Below are positions 17,304 to 27,267 of a DNA stretch of 60,053 nucleotides, piece after piece; the stretch's first letter is position 1; each line of letters begins with the position of its first letter. Under the pieces are notes generated by a model. That model saw only the letters and a program-made list of their open reading frames with translations, searched no databases and had not been told where the DNA came from. Source of the DNA: Xylanibacter rarus (GTDB lineage: Bacteria; Bacteroidota; Bacteroidia; Bacteroidales; Bacteroidaceae). The translations under genes were made by a program, and so were the position numbers. Where the stretch lies: positions 1 through 60,053 of the forward strand of contig NZ_LFQU01000022.1 in the NCBI RefSeq assembly GCF_001275135.1, in the 5' to 3' direction.

Positions 17304-18170
17304 TTATATACGTATGCCCAGTCCGAACGACACGGGATAGCATTTGGGTGCAACGCTTGTCTTGAGCAGCGGCGTGAGAGCCGTGCGCGCATAGATCATC
17401 AGACAGCCGTAGCCGGCGCGTATGTCGAGGTTGAGGCCTACGGGATTCATGTTTATGTCGCCCGTCTCGGTGGTCTTGTTCTTTCCGATGAAGTAGCGCG
17501 AATGGTCGTTCCAGCGCAGTTCGACAGACGGACCTATTGCCGCGAACATATCAGCGCCGCCGGTGCGCTTCTGCCACTCTAACATAACCGGAATGCGGAT
17601 GAAGGTGTAGCTTATGTAGCTCTTCTTGAGCGTCTCGCCCTCAATCTGCCTCATGGAGGTTATGCCGTCGGTTGTAGACAGCACGTAGTTGTCCTGAAAG
17701 TGATGATGCACCTGACCTATCTGAAACGCCGATGTAAGCGCCAGCGGATTGGTTATTCTGAAGGCCAGACTCGTCAGCGTGAAGCCATATTCCCACGACT
17801 TTGAGTCGCGTGTGTGCATGCCGGCGTTGCCTCCCGTGCCCATCACGCTTCCGGCAAGCTGGCTGAAGCCCATGAAGAACAGCGGATAGTGGCTTCTGGG
17901 CTTGCTCTTCTTGCGGTTGAGGCTTTGCGGAATGAAGGGCGACGTTACATATACGCGCTCAATCTCTTGTCCGTCAACAAAGTTAGTCTCGTATGTGCGG
18001 TTAAACTTCTTGCCGTCGCTGCCGTAGACAGATATTTTTGTGCTTCCTGCTGAATCGTTTACAACAATCTTCTTGTTGTTCACCACGAATGTAGTGTCGC
18101 CGGTTTCGGCGGCCATGCCCGTCAGGGGCAGCAGCGCCGCCAGAAGTAGTGTCTTTTTCATATTTGTCAT
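17304..18170 (-). CDS. Outer-membrane beta-barrel-like protein, paralog 1
   Basis: A 288-residue exported protein; the signal peptide MKKTLLLAALLPLTGMAAET starts at residue 4, so the ATG at 18161 may be the true start. After the conserved DTTFVVNNKKIVVND head and FVDGQEIERVYVTSPFIP comes a beta-rich domain ending in an aromatic-containing strand (PVSFGLGIRI), typical of outer-membrane barrels. Paralogous to the following gene. It lies 21 bases after the small secreted-protein gene, inside an operon that begins with an ECF sigma factor, so its expression is probably tied to envelope signalling. Confidence 0.78.
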   Translation of the reverse strand: MTNMKKTLLLAALLPLTGMAAETGDTTFVVNNKKIVVNDSAGSTKISVYGSDGKKFNRTYETNFVDGQEIERVYVTSPFIPQSLNRKKSKPRSHYPLFFMGFSQLAGSVMGTGGNAGMHTRDSKSWEYGFTLTSLAFRITNPLALTSAFQIGQVHHHFQDNYVLSTTDGITSMRQIEGETLKKSYISYTFIRIPVMLEWQKRTGGADMFAAIGPSVELRWNDHSRYFIGKNKTTETGDINMNPVGLNLDIRAGYGCLMIYARTALTPLLKTSVAPKCYPVSFGLGIRI

Positions 18171-18191
18171 ATTTATTGTTTGTTTCTTTGA

Positions 18192-18818
18192 TTATGCGTA
18201 ACACAGTTTCATTATGTCGTCGGGCGAGAGTTCGCCCTCAATGTATATCACCGTTCCCCGGTTGGGCTTCACCTTGCTGAACAGTATGTAGCGGTTGATG
18301 CCCTTGCTCTTTGGCGGCATTATGTAGTATCCGCTCACTATCTGACCGTTCTCGACCACCTCGCGTATCTTCTTGGCGTTCTTTCTGTCGGCCTTCAGAT
18401 AAGGCTCTATGCTTGCTCCGATGTTCTTGTAGGTAAGGCTCTTGTACACCTTCAGCTCATACCCCTTCAGCTTGGCGTTGTGCATCTCCACCATCTTGCA
18501 GCCCTTGGCATGTCCGAACCGCTGAAACACCTTGTTGACGTTAAGCCCCTCCTGCGCCATGGCTGGCGTTGCGGCTGTAAGGGCCAGTGCGGCTATGAGC
18601 AAGATGCGGCATAGTCCGTGCCACATAGTGCCGCTCCGTGCGCGGCTTGTGCCTTTGGCGTTGCGTCGTGTGGCCTCGCTGTTGCCGAAGTATGTGTTGA
18701 CCGGCAGTCTGCATGCCGCGGCAAGGCGTGTCATGGCCGTTATCATTATCGCGCATACAACATCTATGGCGTCAGCATGCGTTGCCGGCAGTTGCGGGTT
18801 ATAATATTGCTGTTTCAT
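18192..18818 (-). CDS. Small secreted protein in ECF sigma locus (DUF4252/DUF6108-like)
   Basis: The frame encodes 208 residues, but a normal signal peptide (MWHGLCRILLIAALALTAAT, cleavage near AMA-QE) only begins at Met65. The ATG at 18626 may therefore be the real start, giving 144 residues. The mature part (about 120 residues) contains LNVNKVFQRFGHAKGCKMVE, KSLTYKNIG and VIYIEGELSPDDIMKLC. Bacteroidetes ECF sigma/anti-sigma pairs are often followed by small exported proteins of DUF4252-like type, and I place this near that group without certainty. The gene lies between the anti-sigma and the two barrel-protein genes, all on the minus strand. Confidence 0.72.
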   Translation of the reverse strand: MKQQYYNPQLPATHADAIDVVCAIMITAMTRLAAACRLPVNTYFGNSEATRRNAKGTSRARSGTMWHGLCRILLIAALALTAATPAMAQEGLNVNKVFQRFGHAKGCKMVEMHNAKLKGYELKVYKSLTYKNIGASIEPYLKADRKNAKKIREVVENGQIVSGYYIMPPKSKGINRYILFSKVKPNRGTVIYIEGELSPDDIMKLCYA

Positions 18819-18901
18819 ATCTCGGGTTAATGTTTTTTACATTGTTGTTTATATTATCGTCTTTCATGTGCCTGCATGAGGCGTTCAGCAGTAAGAGAGC
18901 G

Positions 18902-19351
18902 TCATTGGCGCATCAGTTCGAGCGCGCCAAAGTTGTCTTCCTCGTCAGATGATACCATTTCGAGAGCCTTCAGGGCTTCTTCCTCAACCACCTTCTTGTT
19001 GGTGTACACCTTGCCGTCTATCACGGCATAGTTGTCGTTCTGGCGCGGCAGCGCGATCATCACCACCGCAATAAGTATGGCTGCCGCTGCCGTTATGGCC
19101 GTGTATATCCATCCGTGGCGGCCGGTCTTCCTTGCTTTGTTGAGGCTGCTGTCGGCTGTTGGGGCAGTCTCGACGGCGTCGGCCCGTTCTTCGGCAATGT
19201 AGGCAAACAAAGCCTTGTATGGCATCCATTCCTCAGGAATGTTGTTGTCCCTGTTGGTAAAATATCCGCGCAGAGCCCTTTCCTCAGCCGATGAAGTCTC
19301 ACCGTCGAGATATTTGTCGAGCAGCTGCTTAATATATTCTTCCTTTTTCAT
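18902..19351 (-). CDS. Probable anti-sigma factor, single-pass membrane protein
   Basis: A 149-residue protein: cytoplasmic N-terminal domain (MKKEEYIKQLLDKYLDGETS), then KARKTGRHGW, one membrane helix (about residues 82-103) and a short periplasmic tail rich in acidic residues. The arrangement directly after an ECF sigma gene indicates a membrane-bound anti-sigma factor that holds the sigma factor until a signal arrives. A TTG at 19372 would extend it by seven residues and overlap the sigma stop codon (TTGA); the ATG at 19351 is preferred. No classical zinc-binding HxxxCxxC motif is visible, so the inhibition mode is unclear. Confidence 0.72.
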   Translation of the reverse strand: MKKEEYIKQLLDKYLDGETSSAEERALRGYFTNRDNNIPEEWMPYKALFAYIAEERADAVETAPTADSSLNKARKTGRHGWIYTAITAAAAILIAVVMIALPRQNDNYAVIDGKVYTNKKVVEEEALKALEMVSSDEEDNFGALELMRQ

Positions 19352-19368
19352 CACACTATAAATATCGT

Positions 19369-19893
19369 TCAAAGCGTCAGTAAATCTTTTCTCTTGGCCC
19401 TTATGGCCGTAAGTTTTATAAAGTCCTCACGTATCTTGCGGCGTGCCCTCGACAGGTTTTGCCGTAGGCTTTCGGCCGTGCATCCCGTGATTTTCATTAT
19501 CTCAGAGCTTTCGTAGCCCTCAATCTCCTTCATCTTGAATATCTGTCTTTGCAGCTCGGGCAGATGTTCAACGATAAGTCTTATCAGGTCGGCCTCGTCT
19601 TTGGCTTCAGCCCTGTGCCAGTCGTCGGCTGTCAGGCCTGTTGCTGAGGCCTTTCCGTCTTCCAGCCGGTCGTGGCGCCACTGGTCGCTGTATTTGTTGC
19701 GCAGCATGGTCATGGCCAGTGCCCTTTTGTTTTCATACCGGTCGAGCGTAGCCCGCATGCTCCAGAGCTTGAGCATCACCTCCTGCACCAGGTCCTCAGC
19801 GCTGTAGTCGTCTCCCGTAAGCTTGCGTGCCAGCCCTTTCAGCTCGTCGCGCATGGGTATTATTATGCGGTTAAATTCTTCCGGTTTCATCAT
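19369..19893 (-). CDS. ECF-family RNA polymerase sigma factor
   Basis: A 174-residue sigma-70-family protein. Region 2 spans about residues 10-75 (YSAEDLVQEVMLKLWSMRA), where the DLVQEVMLKLW core binds polymerase. Region 4 spans about 108-160 (LPELQRQIFKMKEIEGYESS and an HTH ending LRQNLSRARRKIRE) and contacts the -35 side of promoters. Length fits ECF factors. It heads a leftward locus of sigma, membrane-bound regulator, small secreted protein and two barrel proteins, so it probably controls this envelope locus and itself. The inducing signal is unknown. Confidence 0.92.
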   Translation of the reverse strand: MMKPEEFNRIIIPMRDELKGLARKLTGDDYSAEDLVQEVMLKLWSMRATLDRYENKRALAMTMLRNKYSDQWRHDRLEDGKASATGLTADDWHRAEAKDEADLIRLIVEHLPELQRQIFKMKEIEGYESSEIMKITGCTAESLRQNLSRARRKIREDFIKLTAIRAKRKDLLTL

Positions 19894-20149
19894 TGTTTCA
19901 TAAAGGTAACGTATGACGAGGAAAAACGTGACATCAAAAAAGAACTTTTTTTAAAATTGTTTTGAAAAGCTGGATTGAAGCCGGGCTGCCGATGATGGCA
20001 GAAGCTTGCGGATTGCATAGTTTTAACTTCAATCGGTTGATTTGGGCTTGATGTTATCATAGCTCCGTCGTGCCTATGTTGAAAGCCTGTTGTGATAGGT
20101 CTTTCCCATGCTCGTCTGCCGGTGCCGGCTTGTGTTTATAAAAATAAGA

Positions 20150-20178
20150 ACGGCCGGAGAGAAATTTCCTCCGGCCGT
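20150..20178 (-). terminator. Terminator of the secreted T9SS-type protein gene
   Basis: ACGGCCGGAG and CTCCGGCCGT form a 10-bp stem. Read leftward it is followed by TCTTATTTTTAT. It lies 28 bases after the gene. Confidence 0.8.
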
Positions 20179-20205
20179 AATATGGTCTGCCATGATGCGG
20201 CGTCT

Positions 20206-22587
20206 TTACTTCTTCATAAACTTATATCCCCTGACGTTGCCGTCGGCTGATTTTACAGTGGCAATGTATATTCCTGCCGGAAGCGATGACAGGTTGACAA
20301 CGTTGCCTTCGGCAGTCAGTGTGGTGCGGCCTGCCGTGTCGCTGATAGCTATGCTCTTTGTGCCTTCGGCGGCCCGCAGTTCGTTGCCCGATATCATGAT
20401 GCCTTCGCCCTCGCCGGTAACGGCTGTTACGCCTGTTCCTGTAGAGCCGGTGTATATGCCTATGTTGTCGAGCAGCAGACAGTCGCCACCTTTGGTCCTG
20501 AGGCGTATTGCTATATAGATGTCCTTGCCGTCATAGTCGGCCAGACTTATTCCTCGTGTCTTCGGTTCTGCTGTCTCGCCCTCAACGTTGAACACTTCTG
20601 TGTATGCTGCGCTGTTGTCTTCGGTGGCAGACACCATTATCTGATAGTCTTCAAGGAACTGCTGATTGAAAGAGTTTGCGTCCCACACGAGATAGCTGTC
20701 TTTGCCTTTGATGCTTACCTTCGGCATTATGAGCCAGCGGTCGGCCTGGTCGGTGCCTTCGAGCCATGATGTTCCTGCCAGCATATATTCGCCGAACACG
20801 TTATGCGCTACGATGTTGAACAGACCCCATCCGTCTGCGTTAAACTCGTCGCCGGCTGACGGGTCTACGGTGCCGTTGTCCTCGGCGCGGAATGTGAAGT
20901 CAGATGGAAGTTTGCCGTCCTCAAAGTCCCAGAATTTCACTGGCTTGCTTACCGCGGTGAAGTCTTTTGTCAGCACGTTGTTGTCGGCGTTCTCGTCGTT
21001 GTCGTTCGCAACTTCCACCTTCAGCTTGTGGCTGCCGTCGCTCAGGTCTGCCAACAGGCCGCTGAACGTAACGGTTGTGGCGCTCTGAGCCTTCATGGCG
21101 ATGGTGCTGTCCTTAACGGCCACGTCGTCGATGCTAACTGTTACTTTGGCGTCGAGGTCAGCCACGCCGCTGTTGGCCAGGTTGAATATCACGTCCTTGA
21201 GGTTGCTCTCGCGCACAAAGTCGTAAGGACTCTGCAGGTCGGAAACGGCAAGGTCGTTGAGATTGCTTTCAACCTTCTCGAACGAAACGTCGTCAACGAG
21301 AATGAGGTTCTGGTTCTTGTCGCTGAACGCATAGAAGCCTAAATAGATGGTCTGCGCCTTGTCGAAATGAACAACGTTGACAGACTCCTCGTATTTGTTG
21401 TTCAGAATGGGGTTGAACTCCACAATCTTGTTGGTCATGGCCTCAGGCTTGGCCTCGTTGCCCCAGTATACGGCCATCTTCTCGGGATAAGAGTCGAGGT
21501 TTGAATACCAGAACTTCAGCACATAATAGCCCGGTTCAACGTTTATCGGGTCGAGCATGGCCCAGTCGTCGCCGCTGTTGTTTGAGTCATAGCCGTAAGC
21601 CAGACAGCCGTTGCCGGTGTGCGCCATGTTGAAGAAACCTGATTCGATGCTTACGTCCCATGTGCCCTCGTCGTTGTTGAGGTTGTAGAAGGTGAAGTCC
21701 TGTGTGTTCTCCGAAGCCTCGAAGCCCATTGTGTAAGGAGCATTCAGCGGTGCTTTGTGCCTTACCGATGTGTAGCATGTGTCGTTCGTGTGGTCGAAGT
21801 CGTCGGGATGAGTGGCCCATGCCTTTATTTCGTATGTAGTCAGCGGGGCAGAGAGGTCGGCTTTGGTCTTGAACGTATATTCAAGTGTCTCGCCGGCTGC
21901 GAGCGGCTCGCTCACAGTCTCGTTGGCAATCTCCTTGCCGTCAACGGCAAACGCTACGTCAAACCCGCTCAGGTTAGTGCGTCCGCTGTTCTTTATCGCC
22001 ACCTTTACAGTCTCCTGTCCGAGGCCGTAGCCCGTGATAGGACTCAGAATCTCCGCAACTTTTATGTCTGTCGGGTTGGCAATCGGCTCAACAGTAACTG
22101 AGCAGAGATAAAGATAGTCCTTGTAAGCCGTAGATGTGGCGCGGAACGCTATGTGGAACGGTTCGCCGGCCTTGGCGTCAACGAGAAAATAGCCCGACTG
22201 CTCGTCTTTCTTTATATTGTCGTATGTAGCCTCCTTGCTGGTCATGTCTTCCACGGTGCCGCCCTTGCCCGAGTACACCTCCATGCTTTCGCCATACATG
22301 CTTCCGCTGAATGTATATTTCACTATCAGCGTGCCGGTCTCGCTTGGCGTTATGGCAGGCGAAATCAGCCAGTCGTCGCCGTTGTTGAAGTAGTCGTACT
22401 TATAAGCCACTTTCGACGGGGTGCCTTCTTCGTTGAAGAGCCATGTGGCGCCGTCGCTGTTGGCATCAACCACGGTCCATGCGTTGAACTCGTCAACCGT
22501 CTCAAATGCTGTTGTATAGATTGCGTCTGCATGTGCAGAAACAACCGACAGCATAAGGAAAAGTAAAAACGTAGATATCTTCCTCAT
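20206..22587 (-). CDS. Large secreted protein with T9SS-type C-terminal tail
   Basis: About 793 residues from the ATG at 22587 (an upstream ATG at 22635 would add 16 residues and bury the signal peptide). The signal peptide MRKISTFLLFLMLSVVSAHA is clear. At least three jelly-roll, choice-of-anchor-J-like segments follow (FNAWTVVDANSDGATW near residue 30, GDDWAMLDPINVEPGYYVLK in the middle, WLIMPKVSIKGKDSYLVWD later), alternating with two CARDB/Ig-like repeats. The last 70 residues (AGRTTLTAEGNVVNLSSLPA, then GIYIATVKSADG) match a type IX secretion sorting domain, so it is probably exported and surface-attached. Substrate unknown; adhesin or carbohydrate binding is possible. Confidence 0.85.
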   Translation of the reverse strand: MRKISTFLLFLMLSVVSAHADAIYTTAFETVDEFNAWTVVDANSDGATWLFNEEGTPSKVAYKYDYFNNGDDWLISPAITPSETGTLIVKYTFSGSMYGESMEVYSGKGGTVEDMTSKEATYDNIKKDEQSGYFLVDAKAGEPFHIAFRATSTAYKDYLYLCSVTVEPIANPTDIKVAEILSPITGYGLGQETVKVAIKNSGRTNLSGFDVAFAVDGKEIANETVSEPLAAGETLEYTFKTKADLSAPLTTYEIKAWATHPDDFDHTNDTCYTSVRHKAPLNAPYTMGFEASENTQDFTFYNLNNDEGTWDVSIESGFFNMAHTGNGCLAYGYDSNNSGDDWAMLDPINVEPGYYVLKFWYSNLDSYPEKMAVYWGNEAKPEAMTNKIVEFNPILNNKYEESVNVVHFDKAQTIYLGFYAFSDKNQNLILVDDVSFEKVESNLNDLAVSDLQSPYDFVRESNLKDVIFNLANSGVADLDAKVTVSIDDVAVKDSTIAMKAQSATTVTFSGLLADLSDGSHKLKVEVANDNDENADNNVLTKDFTAVSKPVKFWDFEDGKLPSDFTFRAEDNGTVDPSAGDEFNADGWGLFNIVAHNVFGEYMLAGTSWLEGTDQADRWLIMPKVSIKGKDSYLVWDANSFNQQFLEDYQIMVSATEDNSAAYTEVFNVEGETAEPKTRGISLADYDGKDIYIAIRLRTKGGDCLLLDNIGIYTGSTGTGVTAVTGEGEGIMISGNELRAAEGTKSIAISDTAGRTTLTAEGNVVNLSSLPAGIYIATVKSADGNVRGYKFMKK

Positions 22588-23004
22588 AATAATAATGTTG
22601 GGGCTCACTTGAAAATAACGCCTGAACGCCCGCAAGGCTGATCCCCCTTTAACCTTACGAAAGTTGGCCTGATGAAATGTTTAGATTATAAATATAGTAA
22701 AAGAATCGTTATGTATGGTTGCAAAATGAAATACTTTAATTAAAATTAACTCAAAAATGAAAGCAAACAGAAGTTTGGTAGATAATATGTGATATATGGG
22801 ACAAACAACGTGAGACATAAGACGGCGACAAAATGAAGCAAAAAGACAACCGGCAGCATGAATAGAAATAGATAAAACCGTCATTAGCTTAATGAAATAT
22901 TGTGGCTTTGTAACGTCGAAAAATACATCTCCTGTAATGTTCTGCGTTTGGTGTTTTTGATAAATAAATTAAACGGAGTTTGTAAACATTTATGACATTT
23001 TCCG

Positions 23005-23290
23005 TCCGTTTGACGCTATCAGAATGGCGATGCCCGTCCTCAATCCAATTTTTACCTTGAAAATCGCCATATTTTGCTCATTTCTGTTAAGTCGTTGTCC
23101 TACAGATATTTACGTAAAAATGCGATCAAAATAGCAATAGTTAAAAAACATTACTCGGCCGTTTATCACTCAAAAGTGGCCCGTTTACGATGCGTTACCA
23201 ATCACTTTTCGCATCAAAAGCAACCGTTTTTGCATCAAAAAACGCCTGTTTCAGCTCAGTTTTATGGGGTAAAAGTGAATAGAAGTTAAT
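23005..23290. repeat. Intergenic repeat region before the R-M system
   Basis: Contains TTTGACGCTATCAGAATGGC, TTAAAAAACATTACTCGGCC and AAAAGTGGCCCGTTTACGA, which recur at 7135-7400, 39690-39760 and 57456-57522. The flanks, 22640-23004 and 23291-23632, are very AT-rich, with no convincing gene. Confidence 0.6.
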
Positions 23291-23632
23291 ATATTTATTG
23301 TGTAAAGGTTGCTGTTTTAACTTTCGTTATAATTTGATTTTCTAGATTGAGAAAATATTTTGTCATGATTATTTACTGTGAAGTGGATGGAAATTTTGTA
23401 TGTAAAATTCGTAATGGTGTATTGTGGTTTATATTTAAGATTAAAAATTTTTCTTTAATTATTATAGTTTGGAACTTTTAGATAAATGTTTATTTAATAA
23501 ATACTACTTTAGTTTTGGAATATATTATTTCAATGCTTTTCATTTTGTCTCATTAAAGTCTTCTTGGATATAAATAATATTTTGTTTAAATATTATTTTT
23601 TCAAAACAGATTATATTATTGATGTTATTTTG

Positions 23633-23640
23633 TATCTTTG
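23633..23640 (+). promoter_or_regulatory. Likely promoter -7 box for the R-M operon
   Basis: TATCTTTG lies 220 bases before the endonuclease start; no TTTG box at proper spacing is seen. The leader holds two tiny ORFs: a 17-codon one from the ATG at 23703, and a 15-codon one ending 13 bases before the endonuclease start. They may be chance or affect translation. Confidence 0.35.
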
Positions 23641-23859
23641 TACATTATTTCAGATTTAAAACCAGATAACGGTATAAAGTTATACTTATACTGCAAAACG
23701 GAATGTCAACAGATAAAAATCTTATTAGAAAGCATAAATATAAGGCAATAGGCTAGCTGAGTTTAATCTTATTTTAAATAGAGAAATGGTAAATTTCTAT
23801 GACAGATTTTGAAATGTTGATGTCAAGTTTTATATGTAAAGCGTAACCACAATTTTATT

Positions 23860-25461
23860 ATGGCTGTTACAAAAGATAGAAAATATACAAAATCATATAT
23901 TTATGACCTATTAGAAGGCGTAAAGGGAAAAACCTTAGGAGAAGTTGATTCTTCTGGTCAGTTTTCTCGTACAGTTAAAAGTGAAAAAATTACAGGCATA
24001 GCGGGCGATGTTATAGAACAATCAGTTTTCAAATACGAACGTGATAGTAGGCAAGAATGTGATATTGAAATAGATGGTGTCCTTACAGAGCTAAAAACGA
24101 CAGGTGTACGGATACGCAAATCTGATTTGAATAAAGTAAAAGGAAAGTCTGGTTATGACTATAATATATATTTAGGGGCAAAAGAAGGCATCAGCATAAC
24201 AGGTGTTACATTTGAACCGACTATTCAGACAGACTTTGTTGCTTCTCATTTTTGGGAAAAAGCAGAGCATTTGCTTATTGTCTTTTATGAGTATAAATCT
24301 TATGATGTTGTTCCTGCATCTGCTTATGCAGACTTTCCGATAATTGATTATTGTTACAATACTTTTTCAGAAAATGAGAAAGGGCAGCTGAAGGCTGATT
24401 GGGAAATTGTCAGGGATTATCTTAAGGATGTTTATGATAAATATGAGAAACAAGAAGACCGTTATGAACATCTTGTTGGATTCACTCATTTGCTTCGTCC
24501 AAATCTTTTACTGATAGAGCTGGTTCCAGGTTTTAAAAAAAGGTCTACAGGTGGTTATCAGAAGCCACGATACAGACTAAAACAGACTTTTGTAGATTAT
24601 CTTGTTAAAGGCCATTTTAATAAGAGCCGTGGAGATGTTGAAGTTCAGTTAAAAGAGTCTTTTTCCAGTTTTTCTGAATTAGATTCACGTTGTCACAAAT
24701 TGACAGAAATGTACAAAGGTAAAACATTTGTAGAACTTAAAGATATACTCGGAATAGATGCAGATGTTACAGATAAAGATTTTGGTGCAAAGTGTATCTT
24801 AAAGATGTTTGGTGCAGATTGCAAACGATTAAATCAGATTTCGGATTTCTCTAAAGCCGGTATTATCGCGAAGACTATCACAGTTACTCCCAGTGGAAGT
24901 AGAACGGAGGATATGAAATTGCAGCATATTGATTTTGAAGAATGGGCGGATAGAGATATTGATTTTGTTGAGTCAAATGTATATTCTTATTTTTGTGAAC
25001 ATAGTTTCTTGTGTCCTATATTTTGTGAAAGAGGAAATACAAAAAGAATTAAAATGAGAGATTGTTCACTTCAGAAAAAAGAAGATGCCAGAGTTGTTAC
25101 CGAGTTAGGTAAGACAACTTTTGAAGGTTTCAAAAGATTTGCTTTTGATGAAAAATTCATTGAAGAGCAAGTTAAACGGACATGGGAAGATTCGAGAGCA
25201 TTGATTCATCAAAATAAACTTGAATGGGAGTATGTTTTAGATAAAGATGGACAAAGACAAAAAAACAATAGTGGCTCATACAAAGGTGCTCCAAATTTTC
25301 CGAAAAGTTCAGGATATGATGTGTTTTTTAGAGGCGGAGCAAATGATTCGAGTGACAAGGCTAAAACAGAATGTGTAAATGGTGTAAGAATGTTACCACA
25401 ATTCTTTTGGTTGAAAGGGTCATTTATAGCAAACAAACTCAAAACAATTCCTTACTTGTAA
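23860..25461 (+). CDS. Type II restriction endonuclease, Sau3AI/MutH family
   Basis: A 533-residue protein resembling Sau3AI, which has two MutH-like halves. The catalytic core of the first half is CDIEIDGVLTELKTTG, with Glu77 and Lys79 as the ExK pair and Asp68 or Asp72 as the metal-binding acid. The C-terminal half carries the Sau3AI-like VKRTWEDSRALI, YDVFFRGGA and FWLKGSFIANKL, a likely DNA-binding second lobe. Sau3AI cuts GATC, so GATC specificity is plausible but untested. It is the first gene of the operon; the C5-methyltransferase starts three bases after its stop. AT-rich compared with neighbours, suggesting transfer. Confidence 0.85.
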   Translation: MAVTKDRKYTKSYIYDLLEGVKGKTLGEVDSSGQFSRTVKSEKITGIAGDVIEQSVFKYERDSRQECDIEIDGVLTELKTTGVRIRKSDLNKVKGKSGYDYNIYLGAKEGISITGVTFEPTIQTDFVASHFWEKAEHLLIVFYEYKSYDVVPASAYADFPIIDYCYNTFSENEKGQLKADWEIVRDYLKDVYDKYEKQEDRYEHLVGFTHLLRPNLLLIELVPGFKKRSTGGYQKPRYRLKQTFVDYLVKGHFNKSRGDVEVQLKESFSSFSELDSRCHKLTEMYKGKTFVELKDILGIDADVTDKDFGAKCILKMFGADCKRLNQISDFSKAGIIAKTITVTPSGSRTEDMKLQHIDFEEWADRDIDFVESNVYSYFCEHSFLCPIFCERGNTKRIKMRDCSLQKKEDARVVTELGKTTFEGFKRFAFDEKFIEEQVKRTWEDSRALIHQNKLEWEYVLDKDGQRQKNNSGSYKGAPNFPKSSGYDVFFRGGANDSSDKAKTECVNGVRMLPQFFWLKGSFIANKLKTIPYL

Positions 25462-25464
25462 TTT

Positions 25465-27195
25465 ATGGTTAAGAATAAATATAGTATAAAAGTTGCTGAA
25501 TTATTTGCTGGCGTGGGAGGTTTCCGTATTGGCTTAGAAGGTGCGTCAGATGTTTATGATACAATATGGAACAATCAATGGGAACCATCGACTGTACGCC
25601 AAGATGCATCTTTGGTTTATCAGGCGCGTTTCGGTTCTAAAGGACATTCAAACGTAGATATAAATAAAGTAAAGACAGAAGAAATACCTGATCATGACCT
25701 CTTGGTTGGAGGCTTTCCTTGTCAGGATTATTCTGTTGCAGCAACATTAAGTCGTTCTGGTGGGATAGAAGGTAAAAAAGGTGTCCTGTGGTGGCAAATA
25801 TATCGTATACTAAATGAAAAAGGTGATAAACGGCCTCATTATATATTTTTTGAAAATGTTGACCGCTTATTAGGTTCTCCTGCCAAACAGCGAGGTAGAG
25901 ATTTTGCTATAATATTGGCATCATTATCTGATTTGGGATATACTGTAGAATGGAGAGTTATAAATGCAGCAGAATATGGAATGCCACAACGTAGACGGAG
26001 AACTTACATTGTTGGTTATCTTGAAGGCTCAAATGTATATAATAAAATAGAGAGTTTAAGAGATTGGATGCTGTTTGATGGTGTTATGGCTAAAGCATTC
26101 CCTTTTATAAAAGAAGAAAAATCTGATTCAGAATTTAAGATTGAAGGTACAATAAAAGAGGTTTCTGATAATTTTAATAAAGGTCTTAAAGATAGCCCGT
26201 TTGGTAATGCCGGAATAATGCAAAACCGTATGGTGTATTCTGTTGATGCAAATCCTGTTTATGATGGAACAAGGATGACCTTAGGTGGTATTTTAATTGA
26301 TGAAAGTTTTGTCCCTGAAGAATTTTTCATATCAGAAGAAGAACTTCCTAAATGGAAGTATGAGAAAGGTGCGAAGAAAATAGAAAGAGTTTCAAAGGAA
26401 GGATATAGTTATGTCTTTTCTGAGGGAGCCATGGCTTTTCCTGATGCTTTGAATCGTCCGTCAAGAACAATAATTACAGGAGAGGGTGGATCTGCTGCCT
26501 CCCGTTTTAAGCATGTAGTACAAACGCCATCTGGTAGGTATAGAAGATTAATTCCATTGGAATTGGAAAGATTAAATATGTTTCCTGATAATCATACGCT
26601 TCATGCAGACGTCTCTGACGGAAGAAGGGCTTTTTTAATGGGTAATGCCCTTGTTTGTGGCATTGTTCAAGAAATAGGTAAATCACTTTATCGTTTTATA
26701 TATGGCGAAGAACCTGTGTCAACTCGTCCTATAGAGATGCAAAGAGATGCCTGTCCAAAATTGGAATTTAATTTATTTGATAATGAATCTGAACCATTAA
26801 TCCATAATACAAGGAAGAAAGTATATACATTAGATAATACAAAACATGTCCTTATTGGATTTGTAAAGCCAGATAATCAAGATTATTTCCTAGATGGTGG
26901 ATTGACAAAAATTTATTATACAGGCAAGACGAAGTCTTTTCCTTCAACTGTCGCTCTAAATAAACTTTATTATTTCATGCCTTATATAAAAGGAAAAGGT
27001 GTAAAGGATTTATATTTGGTACGGATAGTAAGAATTGGAAATAAGGCCGAAATACATCCTGAAATAAAAGATAAAGATCCGAGGTTGGTTTTTGAATTAG
27101 AGTATCTTGAGAGTTTACCTGAGTATATCCCAATTAAGCTCAATTTGTTTCATACTTATTGTGATACTTTGTTGGGCAGAATTAAAAGCAAATAA
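25465..27195 (+). CDS. DNA (cytosine-5) methyltransferase of the R-M system
   Basis: A 576-residue C5-cytosine methylase with ordered motifs: I (AELFAGVGGFRIGLEG, residues 11-26), IV (GGFPCQDYS with nucleophile Cys86), VI (FENVD, 129-133), VIII (QRRRRTYIVGY) and X (GNALVCGIVQEIG). Motif spacing leaves a variable target-recognition region between VIII and X. A C-terminal extension of about 150 residues follows motif X, with no obvious motif, perhaps regulatory or DNA-binding. It protects host DNA from the upstream Sau3AI-like enzyme, from which it is separated by three bases. The 5-methylcytosine it makes is the type of mark McrBC systems attack. Confidence 0.93.
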   Translation: MVKNKYSIKVAELFAGVGGFRIGLEGASDVYDTIWNNQWEPSTVRQDASLVYQARFGSKGHSNVDINKVKTEEIPDHDLLVGGFPCQDYSVAATLSRSGGIEGKKGVLWWQIYRILNEKGDKRPHYIFFENVDRLLGSPAKQRGRDFAIILASLSDLGYTVEWRVINAAEYGMPQRRRRTYIVGYLEGSNVYNKIESLRDWMLFDGVMAKAFPFIKEEKSDSEFKIEGTIKEVSDNFNKGLKDSPFGNAGIMQNRMVYSVDANPVYDGTRMTLGGILIDESFVPEEFFISEEELPKWKYEKGAKKIERVSKEGYSYVFSEGAMAFPDALNRPSRTIITGEGGSAASRFKHVVQTPSGRYRRLIPLELERLNMFPDNHTLHADVSDGRRAFLMGNALVCGIVQEIGKSLYRFIYGEEPVSTRPIEMQRDACPKLEFNLFDNESEPLIHNTRKKVYTLDNTKHVLIGFVKPDNQDYFLDGGLTKIYYTGKTKSFPSTVALNKLYYFMPYIKGKGVKDLYLVRIVRIGNKAEIHPEIKDKDPRLVFELEYLESLPEYIPIKLNLFHTYCDTLLGRIKSK

Positions 27196-27267
27196 TGATG
27201 TTGTTGTGGATATATGTTCAAATTTATATAGATAAAATAATTGATTTTATTTTAGTTCGGAAGAATA

